Source: Verrucomicrobia bacterium UBA6015
GTDB lineage: Bacteria > Verrucomicrobiota > Kiritimatiellia > UBA8416
Length of the DNA: 25,764 bases
Direction of reading: 5' to 3'
NCBI GenBank assembly: GCA_002428045.1
Contig: DIZZ01000241.1
Location: forward strand, 1-25,764
Positions 8,170 through 15,563 of this stretch are shown here, piece after piece. The position numbers were made by a program, and so were the translations under genes. The notes beneath the pieces are model-generated. The model searched no databases, was not told where the DNA came from, and saw only the letters and a program-made list of their open reading frames with translations. Numbering within the stretch: the stretch's first letter is position 1; every line of letters begins with the position of its first letter.

Positions 8170-8978
8170 GCGTTATCCGCCTTCACCCCGTAATCCCAGA
8201 AAATCTCGCCCGCCTCGAAGACCGGCCCTTCCTTGCAAACCCGCTTCCACTGCGATCCGCCGTCCTTGACGCGCACCCGCTGCACACAAGCCAGGCAGGC
8301 CCCGACGCCACAGCCCATGTGCTTGTCGAGCGACAGCCAGCCCAGCCACCCCCCCTTGACAGCCCGCACATCAATTGCCCGCAAGAGGCCGTCGGGACCA
8401 CAGCAGTAGAATACAGGCGGCGGCGCGGCTTGACGGCAACGCTCAGCCAGCCAGGGATCAAGGGCATCGGTGACCCGCCCCTTTGTCCCCAGACTGCCAT
8501 CCTCGGTCGCCACGCAAACATCCCACCCCAGACGTTCGAAGTCCTCGATGCAGAGGATGTCCGCCGCCGTACGACCACCGACAAAGAGAATGCCGGTTGT
8601 CGCCATCCGTGAGGCGAGGAGGCATAACGGGGCCACCCCATAACCACCGGCCACCAGCACCGGCACCGCCTGCCCGGTCGGCATCGGAAACCCATTCCCC
8701 AACGGACCGAGCAGACTCACGGCCTGTCCGACCGGCAGGGCAGCCATTTCCCGAGTGCCTTTCCCGACCTGCTTGTAAAGGATGGATAGACACGCACCGT
8801 CCGCCCGATAGATACTGAACGGTCGGCGCAGCACGGAGCCGTCCAGTCCCGGCACCCGCAAATGGACAAACTGACCGGGCAGCGCAGCGGCGGCTATCGG
8901 CTGGCAATCAAAGACCAGCAACCGATAGCCACACCCGAACGCCCGGTGTTCCCGGATGATCGCCTGTTCCTGTTTCAT
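8166..8978 (-). CDS. pyrK: Dihydroorotate dehydrogenase B electron-transfer subunit
   Basis: This 270-residue iron-sulfur flavoprotein passes electrons from PyrD to NAD+. The N-terminal barrel carries the FAD-binding RRPFSIYR and the KQVGKGTREMAAL region; the NAD domain shows LGPLGNGFP and GGYGVAPL. The C-terminal [2Fe-2S] ligands are Cys223, Cys228 and Cys231 in CGVGACLAC and Cys248 in RVCKEGPVF, the expected PyrK spacing. The gene lies 24 bases after nrdJ. Its Shine-Dalgarno is weak (AGGG, 9 bases upstream), so it may depend partly on readthrough from nrdJ. Confidence 0.95.
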   Translation of the reverse strand: MKQEQAIIREHRAFGCGYRLLVFDCQPIAAAALPGQFVHLRVPGLDGSVLRRPFSIYRADGACLSILYKQVGKGTREMAALPVGQAVSLLGPLGNGFPMPTGQAVPVLVAGGYGVAPLCLLASRMATTGILFVGGRTAADILCIEDFERLGWDVCVATEDGSLGTKGRVTDALDPWLAERCRQAAPPPVFYCCGPDGLLRAIDVRAVKGGWLGWLSLDKHMGCGVGACLACVQRVRVKDGGSQWKRVCKEGPVFEAGEIFWDYGVKADNA

Positions 8979-9002
8979 TCGAAATGCCCTAAGGGTTGTG
9001 GT

Positions 9003-11924
9003 CTACGAGCAGCCCATCGAGTTACCGCAATTGTAGCAGCGGTAGCAGGCCCCGTTGCGAACCGTGATCGAACCACAGACATCGCACGCTGGCGCATCCG
9101 CCATGAAATGCTCGAACTGGGCATCGGGGCGGTGATGATGCTCCCCTGCTGACTCATGACTGCTCTTCGCCGCCGGTGCCGCCACCACGCTGGCAACGGC
9201 TTCGGTGGCCGGACTCTTTCGCACAAGCCCGCCATAATAGCCATTCGGGAACGTGAGGCTTAGCCAGCGGAAAATATAGTCCACTAGCGATTTAGCGATC
9301 GGAATGTCCGGATTCTTCGTGAAGCCACTGGGCTCAAACCGGCTATGCGCAAACTTCTGGCACAGCTCCCTCACGGGAACGCCGTACTGCAGGCACAGCG
9401 AAATCGCGGTGCCGAACGCATCCATTGTGCCACCCACAGTGCTCCCTTCCTTGGCCATCGTGATGAACAACTCCCCTGGGGTGCCGTCCTCATACCGGCC
9501 AACGGTCAGGTAGCCTTCATGCCCCGCCACCTCGAACTTGTGCGTCAGCGACTCACGCGTCGCAGGCATGCGCCGACGGAACGGCGAGTGCCGCGCCTCA
9601 TGCAGGATGGTCTCATGATCCGGGGGCACCGCAGCAACCTTCTCGGTCTTCTTGGCGGTACCGTCATCCGTAGACAGCGGCTGGATCCGTTTGGAGCCAT
9701 CGCGGTAGATCGCCACCGCCTTCAGGCCCATCTTCCAACCCTCCATATAGGTCTGCATGATATCTCCAGGGGTTGCATCGGCGGGCAGGTTCACCGTCTT
9801 GCTGATCGCCCCGGACAGGAATGGCTGCACCGCCGCCATCATTCGCAGATGCGCCTGGTACGGGATCGTGCGTTTCCCCTTGACCGCCTTGAATGCGCAG
9901 TCGAATACCGGCAAATCCACGGCCTTCAAATGCGGGGCACCCTCGATGGTATCATTCGCATCGACATACTTGACCATGGCGTCCACCTCGGCTGGCGAAT
10001 AGCCCAGCTTCTTGAGGGCGGGCGGCAAGGTGCGGTTGACGATCTTCATCATTCCGCCACCGGCAAGCTGCTTGTACTTGACCAGCGCGATATCCGGCTC
10101 CACCCCGGTCGTGTCGCAATCCATCATGAACCCGATGGTCCCGGTCGGTGCCAGCACCGTGACCTGGGCATTGCGGAACCCCTTGGACGCACCGGCCACG
10201 ACGCCATCCCACGCTGTCACCGCCGCCTTGCGGATCGCCGCCGGCCCAGCCTGATGATCAATCCCGGACACGGCATCGCGGTGCATCTTCATCACCTCGG
10301 TCATGCAGTCCTTATTGGCGGTCCAACCGTCAAAAGCCCCTTTCACTCCAGCCAGTTCCTGACTGGTGAGATAGGCGTGACCGCACATCAGCGCCGTGAT
10401 GGCCGCCGCATAGGAACGTCCCCCATCACTATCGTAGGCCAGCCCCTGCCGCATGATCAGCGCCCCGAGGTTGGCATAGCCAAGCCCCAGCGGACGGAAC
10501 AGATGCGAATTCTCGGCAATCCGTTGACTCGGGTAGCTGGCACTATCCACCAGGATTTCCTGCGCGATGATGAACATCCGCACCGTATGCTTGAACCGCT
10601 CGACATCAAACTCACCGGCCTCATCGACAAACTTCATCAGGTTGATCGAAGCCAGGTTGCACGCGCTGTCGTCCAGGAACATGTATTCCGAGCAGGGATT
10701 GCTTGCATTGATCGGGCCCGAGACCTTGCAGGTGTGCCAACGGTTGATCGTCGAGTCGTACTGCAGCCCCGGATCACCGCACACATGCGCCGCTTCCGAG
10801 ATCTGCGTCATCAGGTCGCGCGCCTTGTAGGTATCGACCGGCTCGCCCTTGGTCACACTGCGCGTCTTCCATTCGCCACCGTTCTCGACCGCCGTCATGA
10901 ACTCATCCGTGACGCGCACCGAGGTGTTCGCGTTCTGGAACATCACCGATTCGTAGGCCTCGCCGCCGAGCGATCCATCATAGCCCTGATCGATCAGCGC
11001 CCAGGCTTTGCGTTCCTCGTTCACCTTGCAGTTGATGAACGCCTGGATATCGGGATGATGCACCTTGAGGCTCTGCATCTTGGCTGCCCGGCGCGTCTTT
11101 CCTCCCGACTTGATCGCGCCTGCCACCTGGTCATAAATCCGCATGAAACTGAGCGGACCGGACGGCGATCCACCACCGGACAGCTTTTCACGACTGCTGC
11201 GCAGTGTGCTCAGATCCGTGCCCGTACCCGATCCATACTTGAACAACATCGCCTCGGTACAGGCCAGCCGCATGATATCCTCCATCGTGTCCTCGACGGC
11301 CTGGATAAAGCAGGCCGATGCCTGCGGATAGCGATAGGTGTCATCGATCGCCTCGCAGCACTTGGCCACGGGATTCCAGGCATAGCTCGACCGGTTGGCC
11401 GACGAATGGCCATAGACGTCGAAGAGGCCGACATTGAACCATACCGGACTATTGAACGAACCGTACTGGTTGACACACAGGTACGCCAGCTCGGCATAAA
11501 AGATCTCGGCATCTTCCGGAGTGGCAAAATAGCCATCGTTCAGGCCGCGATCCGCGATCGTACGCGCCACGCGATGAATAAGCTGCCGTACGGACACCTC
11601 GCGCTCCGAGGTGTTCTGTGCCCCGTAGAAGTACTTGGAAGCCACCACGTTGGTCGCCAGCATCGACCACGACGTCGGCACGTCGACATGGTCCTGGCTG
11701 AAAACGACCTTGCCCTTGCTATCGGCAATTTCAGACCGCCGGCGCTCCCATTCCACCGACGCGAACGGGTCTTTCCCCTTGGGAGCCATCATCGGCTCCA
11801 CCTTCACACCACTCCCGCTTGCCTTTGCCGCCGTTTCACGCACTGTCCGCCCCCTTGAATTGCGCCCGCCCTGCGCATTGTCCGCCACTGTTTTTAACTC
11901 CGCCATCTCCACGAGATCCAACAT
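9003..11924 (-). CDS. nrdJ: Adenosylcobalamin-dependent (class II) ribonucleoside-diphosphate reductase
   Basis: This 973-residue enzyme reduces ribonucleotides to deoxyribonucleotides with coenzyme B12, independent of oxygen. It shows FNSPVWFNVGL, the SACFIQAVEDTMEDIM region holding one redox cysteine, the thiyl-radical motif NPCSE (Asn409, Cys411, Glu413), and GTIGFMMDCDTTGVEPD. The C-terminal tail has CDVCGSITVRNGACYRCYNC, the zinc/redox tail of the long NrdJ form. No N-terminal ATP cone is obvious. The first 50 residues are polar, low in conservation and rich in Ala, Gly and Lys. ATG at 11924 is supported by AGGGAG 8 bases upstream. It is the first gene of a five-gene unit and has its own promoter with NrdR-like boxes. 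Confidence 0.96.
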   Translation of the reverse strand: MLDLVEMAELKTVADNAQGGRNSRGRTVRETAAKASGSGVKVEPMMAPKGKDPFASVEWERRRSEIADSKGKVVFSQDHVDVPTSWSMLATNVVASKYFYGAQNTSEREVSVRQLIHRVARTIADRGLNDGYFATPEDAEIFYAELAYLCVNQYGSFNSPVWFNVGLFDVYGHSSANRSSYAWNPVAKCCEAIDDTYRYPQASACFIQAVEDTMEDIMRLACTEAMLFKYGSGTGTDLSTLRSSREKLSGGGSPSGPLSFMRIYDQVAGAIKSGGKTRRAAKMQSLKVHHPDIQAFINCKVNEERKAWALIDQGYDGSLGGEAYESVMFQNANTSVRVTDEFMTAVENGGEWKTRSVTKGEPVDTYKARDLMTQISEAAHVCGDPGLQYDSTINRWHTCKVSGPINASNPCSEYMFLDDSACNLASINLMKFVDEAGEFDVERFKHTVRMFIIAQEILVDSASYPSQRIAENSHLFRPLGLGYANLGALIMRQGLAYDSDGGRSYAAAITALMCGHAYLTSQELAGVKGAFDGWTANKDCMTEVMKMHRDAVSGIDHQAGPAAIRKAAVTAWDGVVAGASKGFRNAQVTVLAPTGTIGFMMDCDTTGVEPDIALVKYKQLAGGGMMKIVNRTLPPALKKLGYSPAEVDAMVKYVDANDTIEGAPHLKAVDLPVFDCAFKAVKGKRTIPYQAHLRMMAAVQPFLSGAISKTVNLPADATPGDIMQTYMEGWKMGLKAVAIYRDGSKRIQPLSTDDGTAKKTEKVAAVPPDHETILHEARHSPFRRRMPATRESLTHKFEVAGHEGYLTVGRYEDGTPGELFITMAKEGSTVGGTMDAFGTAISLCLQYGVPVRELCQKFAHSRFEPSGFTKNPDIPIAKSLVDYIFRWLSLTFPNGYYGGLVRKSPATEAVASVVAAPAAKSSHESAGEHHHRPDAQFEHFMADAPACDVCGSITVRNGACYRCYNCGNSMGCS

Positions 11925-11972
11925 CTAACACACTCCCTATTAATCAGTTATAATTTAAAATAAGTGGCTAAA

Positions 11973-11988
11973 ACACCACATTTAGACA
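11973..11988. promoter_or_regulatory. NrdR box 2, just downstream of the predicted start site
   Basis: ACACCACATTTAGACA matches the NrdR consensus at about 10 of 16 positions, so it is weak alone. Its start lies exactly 31 bp from box 1, the three-helical-turn spacing typical of paired NrdR boxes. The pairing is the main evidence. Confidence 0.5.
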
Positions 11989-11997
11989 ACGGAACGG

Positions 11998-12025
11998 ACT
12001 ATACCACTACAGATTGTGGTCTCAA
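11998..12025 (-). promoter_or_regulatory. nrdJ promoter (sigma-70 type)
   Basis: On the minus strand TTGAGA (12025-12020) and TATAGT (12003-11998) are each one mismatch from the consensus hexamers and are separated by 16 bp. Transcription would start near 11991, leaving a 5' leader of about 66 bases before the nrdJ ATG. A T10 tract lies immediately upstream of the -35 and could act as an UP-like element. Confidence 0.7.
12004..12019. promoter_or_regulatory. NrdR box 1, within the nrdJ promoter spacer
   Basis: CCACTACAGATTGTGG matches the published NrdR consensus ACACWATATATWGTGT at about 13 of 16 positions and is an inverted repeat (ACCAC/GTGGT, including one flanking base each side). It fills exactly the 16 bp between the -35 and -10 hexamers, an ideal site for repression by the ATP-cone regulator NrdR. 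Confidence 0.65.
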
Positions 12026-12027
12026 GT

Positions 12028-12057
12028 AAAAAAAAAAGAAGCCTTTAAGCGACTTTC
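12028..12057 (-). terminator. Candidate intrinsic terminator after the kinase cluster
   Basis: On the minus strand AAGTC (12055-12051) and GGCTT (12043-12039) can pair around a 7-base loop, with one G-U pair, followed after one base by ten T residues. The stem is short and weak, so the call is tentative. The same T tract sits next to the nrdJ -35 element. Confidence 0.4.
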
Positions 12058-12089
12058 ATAATCCATTTGAACCGTGCTACTTAGGTCAC

Positions 12090-12113
12090 AAAAAAAAATG
12101 GGGAGGATTTCCC
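12090..12113 (-). terminator. Second candidate terminator after the kinase cluster
   Basis: GGGA/TCCC can form a 4-bp stem with a 5-base loop, followed by C, A and nine T residues on the minus strand. Further upstream GGGGC/GCCCC (12152-12139), overlapping the stop codon of the last kinase, forms a stronger stem but lacks an adjacent T tract. Together they may end the signalling transcript. Confidence 0.4.
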
Positions 12114-12151
12114 GTGCAGACAGGGACGAACGCATCACGGGGCTGGAGCCC

Positions 12152-14506
12152 CTAGTTCAGGGCATCGGCCACGCTATGCGCCAACGCCTTCATCGTGAAC
12201 GGTTTCTGCAGGAAATGAACGCCGTCGTCGAGGACCCCGTGATGGGCGATGACATTGGCCGTATAACCCGACATGAAAATACACCGCAACTCAGGGTGCA
12301 TAAGCTTCAACTTGCCCGCCAGATCCTGACCATTCATTTCCGGCATCACCACATCGGTCAGCAACAGGTGGATCGGCTGTCCGTGCTCATGCGCCATGCG
12401 CAACGCTTCAGCGGGCGTGCCAGCAGGCAGGACAGTATAGCCCACGCTGCGAAGCTTGCCAGCAGCCAGGCTGAGAATGGCGGGTTCGTCCTCGACGACC
12501 ATGACAGTCTGTTTCCCATGCGAATCCGAAGGGGCCACCTGAACCTCTTCCACGACATCCGCCGGAGCGGAACTATGCAACGGCAGAAAAACCTTGAACG
12601 TGGTCCCCTCCCCAACCTCGCTATAGACCGTGATATAGCCATGGTTCTGCTTGACGATGCCGTAGACCGTGGACAACCCCAGTCCGGTTCCCTCGCCGAC
12701 GGGCTTGGTGGTAAAGAACGGGTCGAAGATGTTCGCCTGAGTGGCCTTATCCATCCCGCAGCCGGTATCACTGACTGCCAGCATGATGTATTCGCCGGGC
12801 ACGGCACCGTCATGCGCAGTACAATAGGCTGCGTCCAGGGCGACCCACTGGGTCTCGATCGTGATCCGCCCGGTATCCCGGATGGCGTCCCTGGCATTGA
12901 CACACAGGTTGGCCATGATCTGATCCACCTGCGAGGGGTCGATAAGCACATTGCCGAGCCGGATGCCCGGCATCCAGACCAGTTGGATATCCTCACCAAT
13001 CAGTCGCCGGAGCATGCTCAACATGCCATCCACCGTCGCGTTGAGGTCGAGCACCTTGGGCGCGACCGTCTGCTTACGGGCAAAGGCCAGCAACTGACGG
13101 GTCAGATCCGCAGACCGGATGGCGGCCTTGCGGACTTCCTTCAGGTCGTGATAGACGGGGTCTGTATCCTTCACCCGCTCCAAAGCCAGCTCCGTATGTC
13201 CGAGGATGACTCCCAGCATGTTGTTGAAATCGTGGGCAATACCGCCAGCAAGCCGCCCCACCGACTCCATTTTCTGGGATTGGGTAAGCCGGGATTGCAA
13301 CTGTTCCCTGTCCGACTCCGCCTTGCGCCGTGCGGTAATATCGGTAAAGACACAGGCGACCAGATTTCCTGCCGGACGGAAGGCCGACACTTCAAAAATG
13401 CGACCTAATGCCTCGGAGTGGTTCTCGAAATGAACGGGCTCCCCAGTCATGGCAACGCGCCCGTAGGTATCGATCCAGAACGGCTCCGTACCGGGTATGA
13501 CGTCCTTTACGGTTTTCCCCAATACACTCGCGGCCGTCAACCCAGTCAAGCGCTCGAACGACGGATTGACCGCCATGAAGCGGTAGTCCACGGGAATGCC
13601 CTGCGCATCGTAGATCATCTCATGCAGCGCGAATCCGCCCAGCATCTCACGGAACAGCATCTGATAGCGTTCCTCGCTATCGCGAAGTTCATGGGTACGG
13701 CGCTCCAGCAGATCCTGCGCCCTCAGCAGCGAGCGCTCACGACGGGCGCGGGCACAGACCTCCAGCAGATAGGCGGGCTCGAACGGCTTGCGCAGATAAG
13801 CGGAAGCCCCTGCCTTCATCCAGCTCAAGGCCAGTGCCGGCGTAGAATCGGTCGTCATCATCACACATACACAATCGGGATGCGTCGCATGCAGACGATC
13901 CAGCAGCGCATCGCCCTGACCGTCCGGCAGATGATAGTCCAGTACAGCGACGTCATAGGGCGTGGTCGAAATGGCATGCGCGGCATCTTGTACCGTGACC
14001 GCCAGATCCACGGTGGCCCCCTCGGTCACGAAGGCCCTGCGCAATACGCCAGCAACCGTATGGCTATCCTCCACAATCAGGACCCGCAGGGCCAGCCGCC
14101 TTCGCTTGCCAGCCAGGATCGATTGGAGCTGGGCGATGAAGACATCGCCTTCCACAGGAACCGCCAGGAATGCTTCCGCCCCGAGGTCATTGGCAATCCG
14201 GTCCGGCTCATCGCCCGAAAACGTGGCGGAGACGACCAGCAATGGAATGTGATTGAAGCGGGCATACTCCAGAGAACGCAGCAGCCTGCAGAAACGCCAG
14301 CCGTCAATGCCGGGCATGTAAAGGTCAGAGACCACGATAACGGGCGGAACAGGGGCCGAGACCATGGCGGAAAGGGCATCCTCGGCACTCAGGAAGGATA
14401 ACGGCGTGAGCCCGGCTTTCTGCACCAGCTCGGCGAGAACCCGTAACTGAGTCTCGTCGTCGTTGACGACGATCGCGATGCCCGATTCATTTGCCTTTGT
14501 CAACAT
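12152..14506 (-). CDS. Hybrid sensor kinase, REC-REC-PAS-HisKA-HATPase-REC
   Basis: This 784-residue soluble kinase starts at ATG 14506. The frame extends to a TTG at 14527, but GAGAGGTG lies about 7 bases before 14506 and decides the start. Domains: REC1 (about 8-130, Asp61), REC2 (about 140-260, Asp190), PAS (about 275-395), HisKA with AHDFNN and His425, HATPase with DTGCGMD and GEGTGLGLSTVYG, then REC3 (about 660-784, Asp718 in TDVVMPEMNG). REC1 has the acidic pair and Asp61 but AVP in place of the usual KP lysine, so it may be a degenerate receiver. No membrane segment is seen, so the signal is cytoplasmic or comes through the receivers. The kinase core is very like that of the 684-residue kinase at 18119-20173, and the two are evident paralogues. 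A TATATA at 14555-14550 could be a -10, but no good -35 accompanies it. Confidence 0.93.
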   Translation of the reverse strand: MLTKANESGIAIVVNDDETQLRVLAELVQKAGLTPLSFLSAEDALSAMVSAPVPPVIVVSDLYMPGIDGWRFCRLLRSLEYARFNHIPLLVVSATFSGDEPDRIANDLGAEAFLAVPVEGDVFIAQLQSILAGKRRRLALRVLIVEDSHTVAGVLRRAFVTEGATVDLAVTVQDAAHAISTTPYDVAVLDYHLPDGQGDALLDRLHATHPDCVCVMMTTDSTPALALSWMKAGASAYLRKPFEPAYLLEVCARARRERSLLRAQDLLERRTHELRDSEERYQMLFREMLGGFALHEMIYDAQGIPVDYRFMAVNPSFERLTGLTAASVLGKTVKDVIPGTEPFWIDTYGRVAMTGEPVHFENHSEALGRIFEVSAFRPAGNLVACVFTDITARRKAESDREQLQSRLTQSQKMESVGRLAGGIAHDFNNMLGVILGHTELALERVKDTDPVYHDLKEVRKAAIRSADLTRQLLAFARKQTVAPKVLDLNATVDGMLSMLRRLIGEDIQLVWMPGIRLGNVLIDPSQVDQIMANLCVNARDAIRDTGRITIETQWVALDAAYCTAHDGAVPGEYIMLAVSDTGCGMDKATQANIFDPFFTTKPVGEGTGLGLSTVYGIVKQNHGYITVYSEVGEGTTFKVFLPLHSSAPADVVEEVQVAPSDSHGKQTVMVVEDEPAILSLAAGKLRSVGYTVLPAGTPAEALRMAHEHGQPIHLLLTDVVMPEMNGQDLAGKLKLMHPELRCIFMSGYTANVIAHHGVLDDGVHFLQKPFTMKALAHSVADALN

Positions 14507-14585
14507 GCGCAAGCACCTCTCATGCAAGATGTCCGAATCACGGGTACCTTATATACCCCGTTACATCCACCGATAGCAATCAAAA
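14507..14585 (-). other. Intergenic gap with small inverted repeat
   Basis: These 79 bases separate the diguanylate cyclase from the next kinase. On the minus strand GGGTA (14558-14554) and TACCC (14546-14542) form a perfect 5-bp stem around 7 bases. There is no T tract, so it is not a standard terminator; it could be an operator or a partial attenuator. Confidence 0.35.
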
Positions 14586-15563
14586 TCACTGGGCATCCGC
14601 CGCGAAGACAACCCGGTTCCGGCCCTGATGCTTGGCTTTGTAAAGGGCCGCATCCGCCTCGGCCAGCAGAAAATCCACGGTACCGCCCTGGCAATAAACC
14701 GCGACGCCGATGCTGAGGGTGACGGTCAGCGCCCCCGAGCGGGTCTCCACTGGCGTGGCAGCGATCCGGGCGCAAATCCGATCAAACACCTTGTGCGCAT
14801 CGGCATCCCCCCGCAGCGGCACAATCATCAAGAATTCCTCGCCGCCGAACCGCCCCGTCATATCATGCTCCCTAGCCTGCGCACAGAGCAGCTTGGCCAC
14901 GCCCTGCAGAACGTCATCCCCGGTCGGATGTCCATAGGTGTCATTCACCCGCTTGAAGTGGTCCAGATCGCACATGGCCACGGCGACGGTATCGCCATAA
15001 CGCACCGCCCGTGCCATTTCCTTCTGTAAATGCTCCAGCATCGACCGGCGGTTGAGAAGCCCCGTGAGGGAGTCGTGGGTCGCATGGTATGCCAAGGCCT
15101 TGCGGCTCTCGAACAAAGCCTCCTGCAATTCGACCATGCGCTTCCCGACACCCACGCGGGAACGCAGCTCGCCCACGTCAAACGGCTTTGATAGATAATC
15201 GTTGGCACCCGCATCCAGTGCCGTGATGATATCCTGCTTGTCATCCCTGGCGGTCAGCATCATGACATACGGCGGCGTATCCGTGGGTTCCCGGCGCAAT
15301 GCACGCAGCACGTCCAGCCCGTCCATCTCGGGCATCATCCAGTCCAGGATGACCAGGTGGGGGGCTTGCGGCTGTCGAAGGATATCCCAGGCCTGCTGCC
15401 CGTTGGTGCAGGTGACAACATCGTAACCGTGTTTACGCAACACGCCCGCCAGCAGGGCCAGCGAGGTGGCATCGTCATCGGCAACCAGTACGGTCTGCGG
15501 AATGGCGGCGATCGTATCGACAGCGTCCGCGGGTTGAGGGGTTCCGTCCGTAGACGTCATCAT
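14586..15563 (-). CDS. Response regulator with diguanylate cyclase output (REC-GGDEF)
   Basis: This 325-residue protein has a receiver at about 20-140 (phospho-acceptor Asp74 in LDWMMPEMDG, lysine in LSKPFDVGEL), a linker helix, and a GGDEF domain at about 160-320. The active-site loop is GGEEF (240-244), which is competent for making cyclic di-GMP. The allosteric inhibition site RxxD is present as REHD (231-234), five residues before the loop, so product feedback is likely. The architecture matches PleD- or WspR-like regulators. The start overlaps the upstream stop as ATGA, with AAGGAG 4 bases before; Met2 is equally possible. It is the only output protein in the cluster and is the obvious recipient for the neighbouring HPt kinase. 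Confidence 0.95.
   Translation of the reverse strand: MMTSTDGTPQPADAVDTIAAIPQTVLVADDDATSLALLAGVLRKHGYDVVTCTNGQQAWDILRQPQAPHLVILDWMMPEMDGLDVLRALRREPTDTPPYVMMLTARDDKQDIITALDAGANDYLSKPFDVGELRSRVGVGKRMVELQEALFESRKALAYHATHDSLTGLLNRRSMLEHLQKEMARAVRYGDTVAVAMCDLDHFKRVNDTYGHPTGDDVLQGVAKLLCAQAREHDMTGRFGGEEFLMIVPLRGDADAHKVFDRICARIAATPVETRSGALTVTLSIGVAVYCQGGTVDFLLAEADAALYKAKHQGRNRVVFAADAQ

Noticed and set aside
9345..11858. Antisense open frame of 837 codons opposite nrdJ
   Set aside because: It mirrors the codon structure of a certain gene in GC-rich DNA, is rich in Arg, His and Leu, and shows no domain or plausible start site.
11925..12000. Cobalamin riboswitch upstream of the B12-dependent nrdJ
   Set aside because: The predicted leader is only about 66 bases, too short for the aptamer, and no B12-box-like conserved core is visible.
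12074..13408. Antisense open frame of 444 codons opposite the 784-residue kinase, and another at 13418-14401
   Set aside because: Both are shadows of an unmistakable hybrid kinase, with low-complexity His/Arg/Gln composition and no recognisable motif.
14507..14527. TTG start at 14527 for the REC-REC kinase
   Set aside because: The ATG at 14506 has GAGAGGTG at proper spacing, which lies within the extra codons of the longer form.
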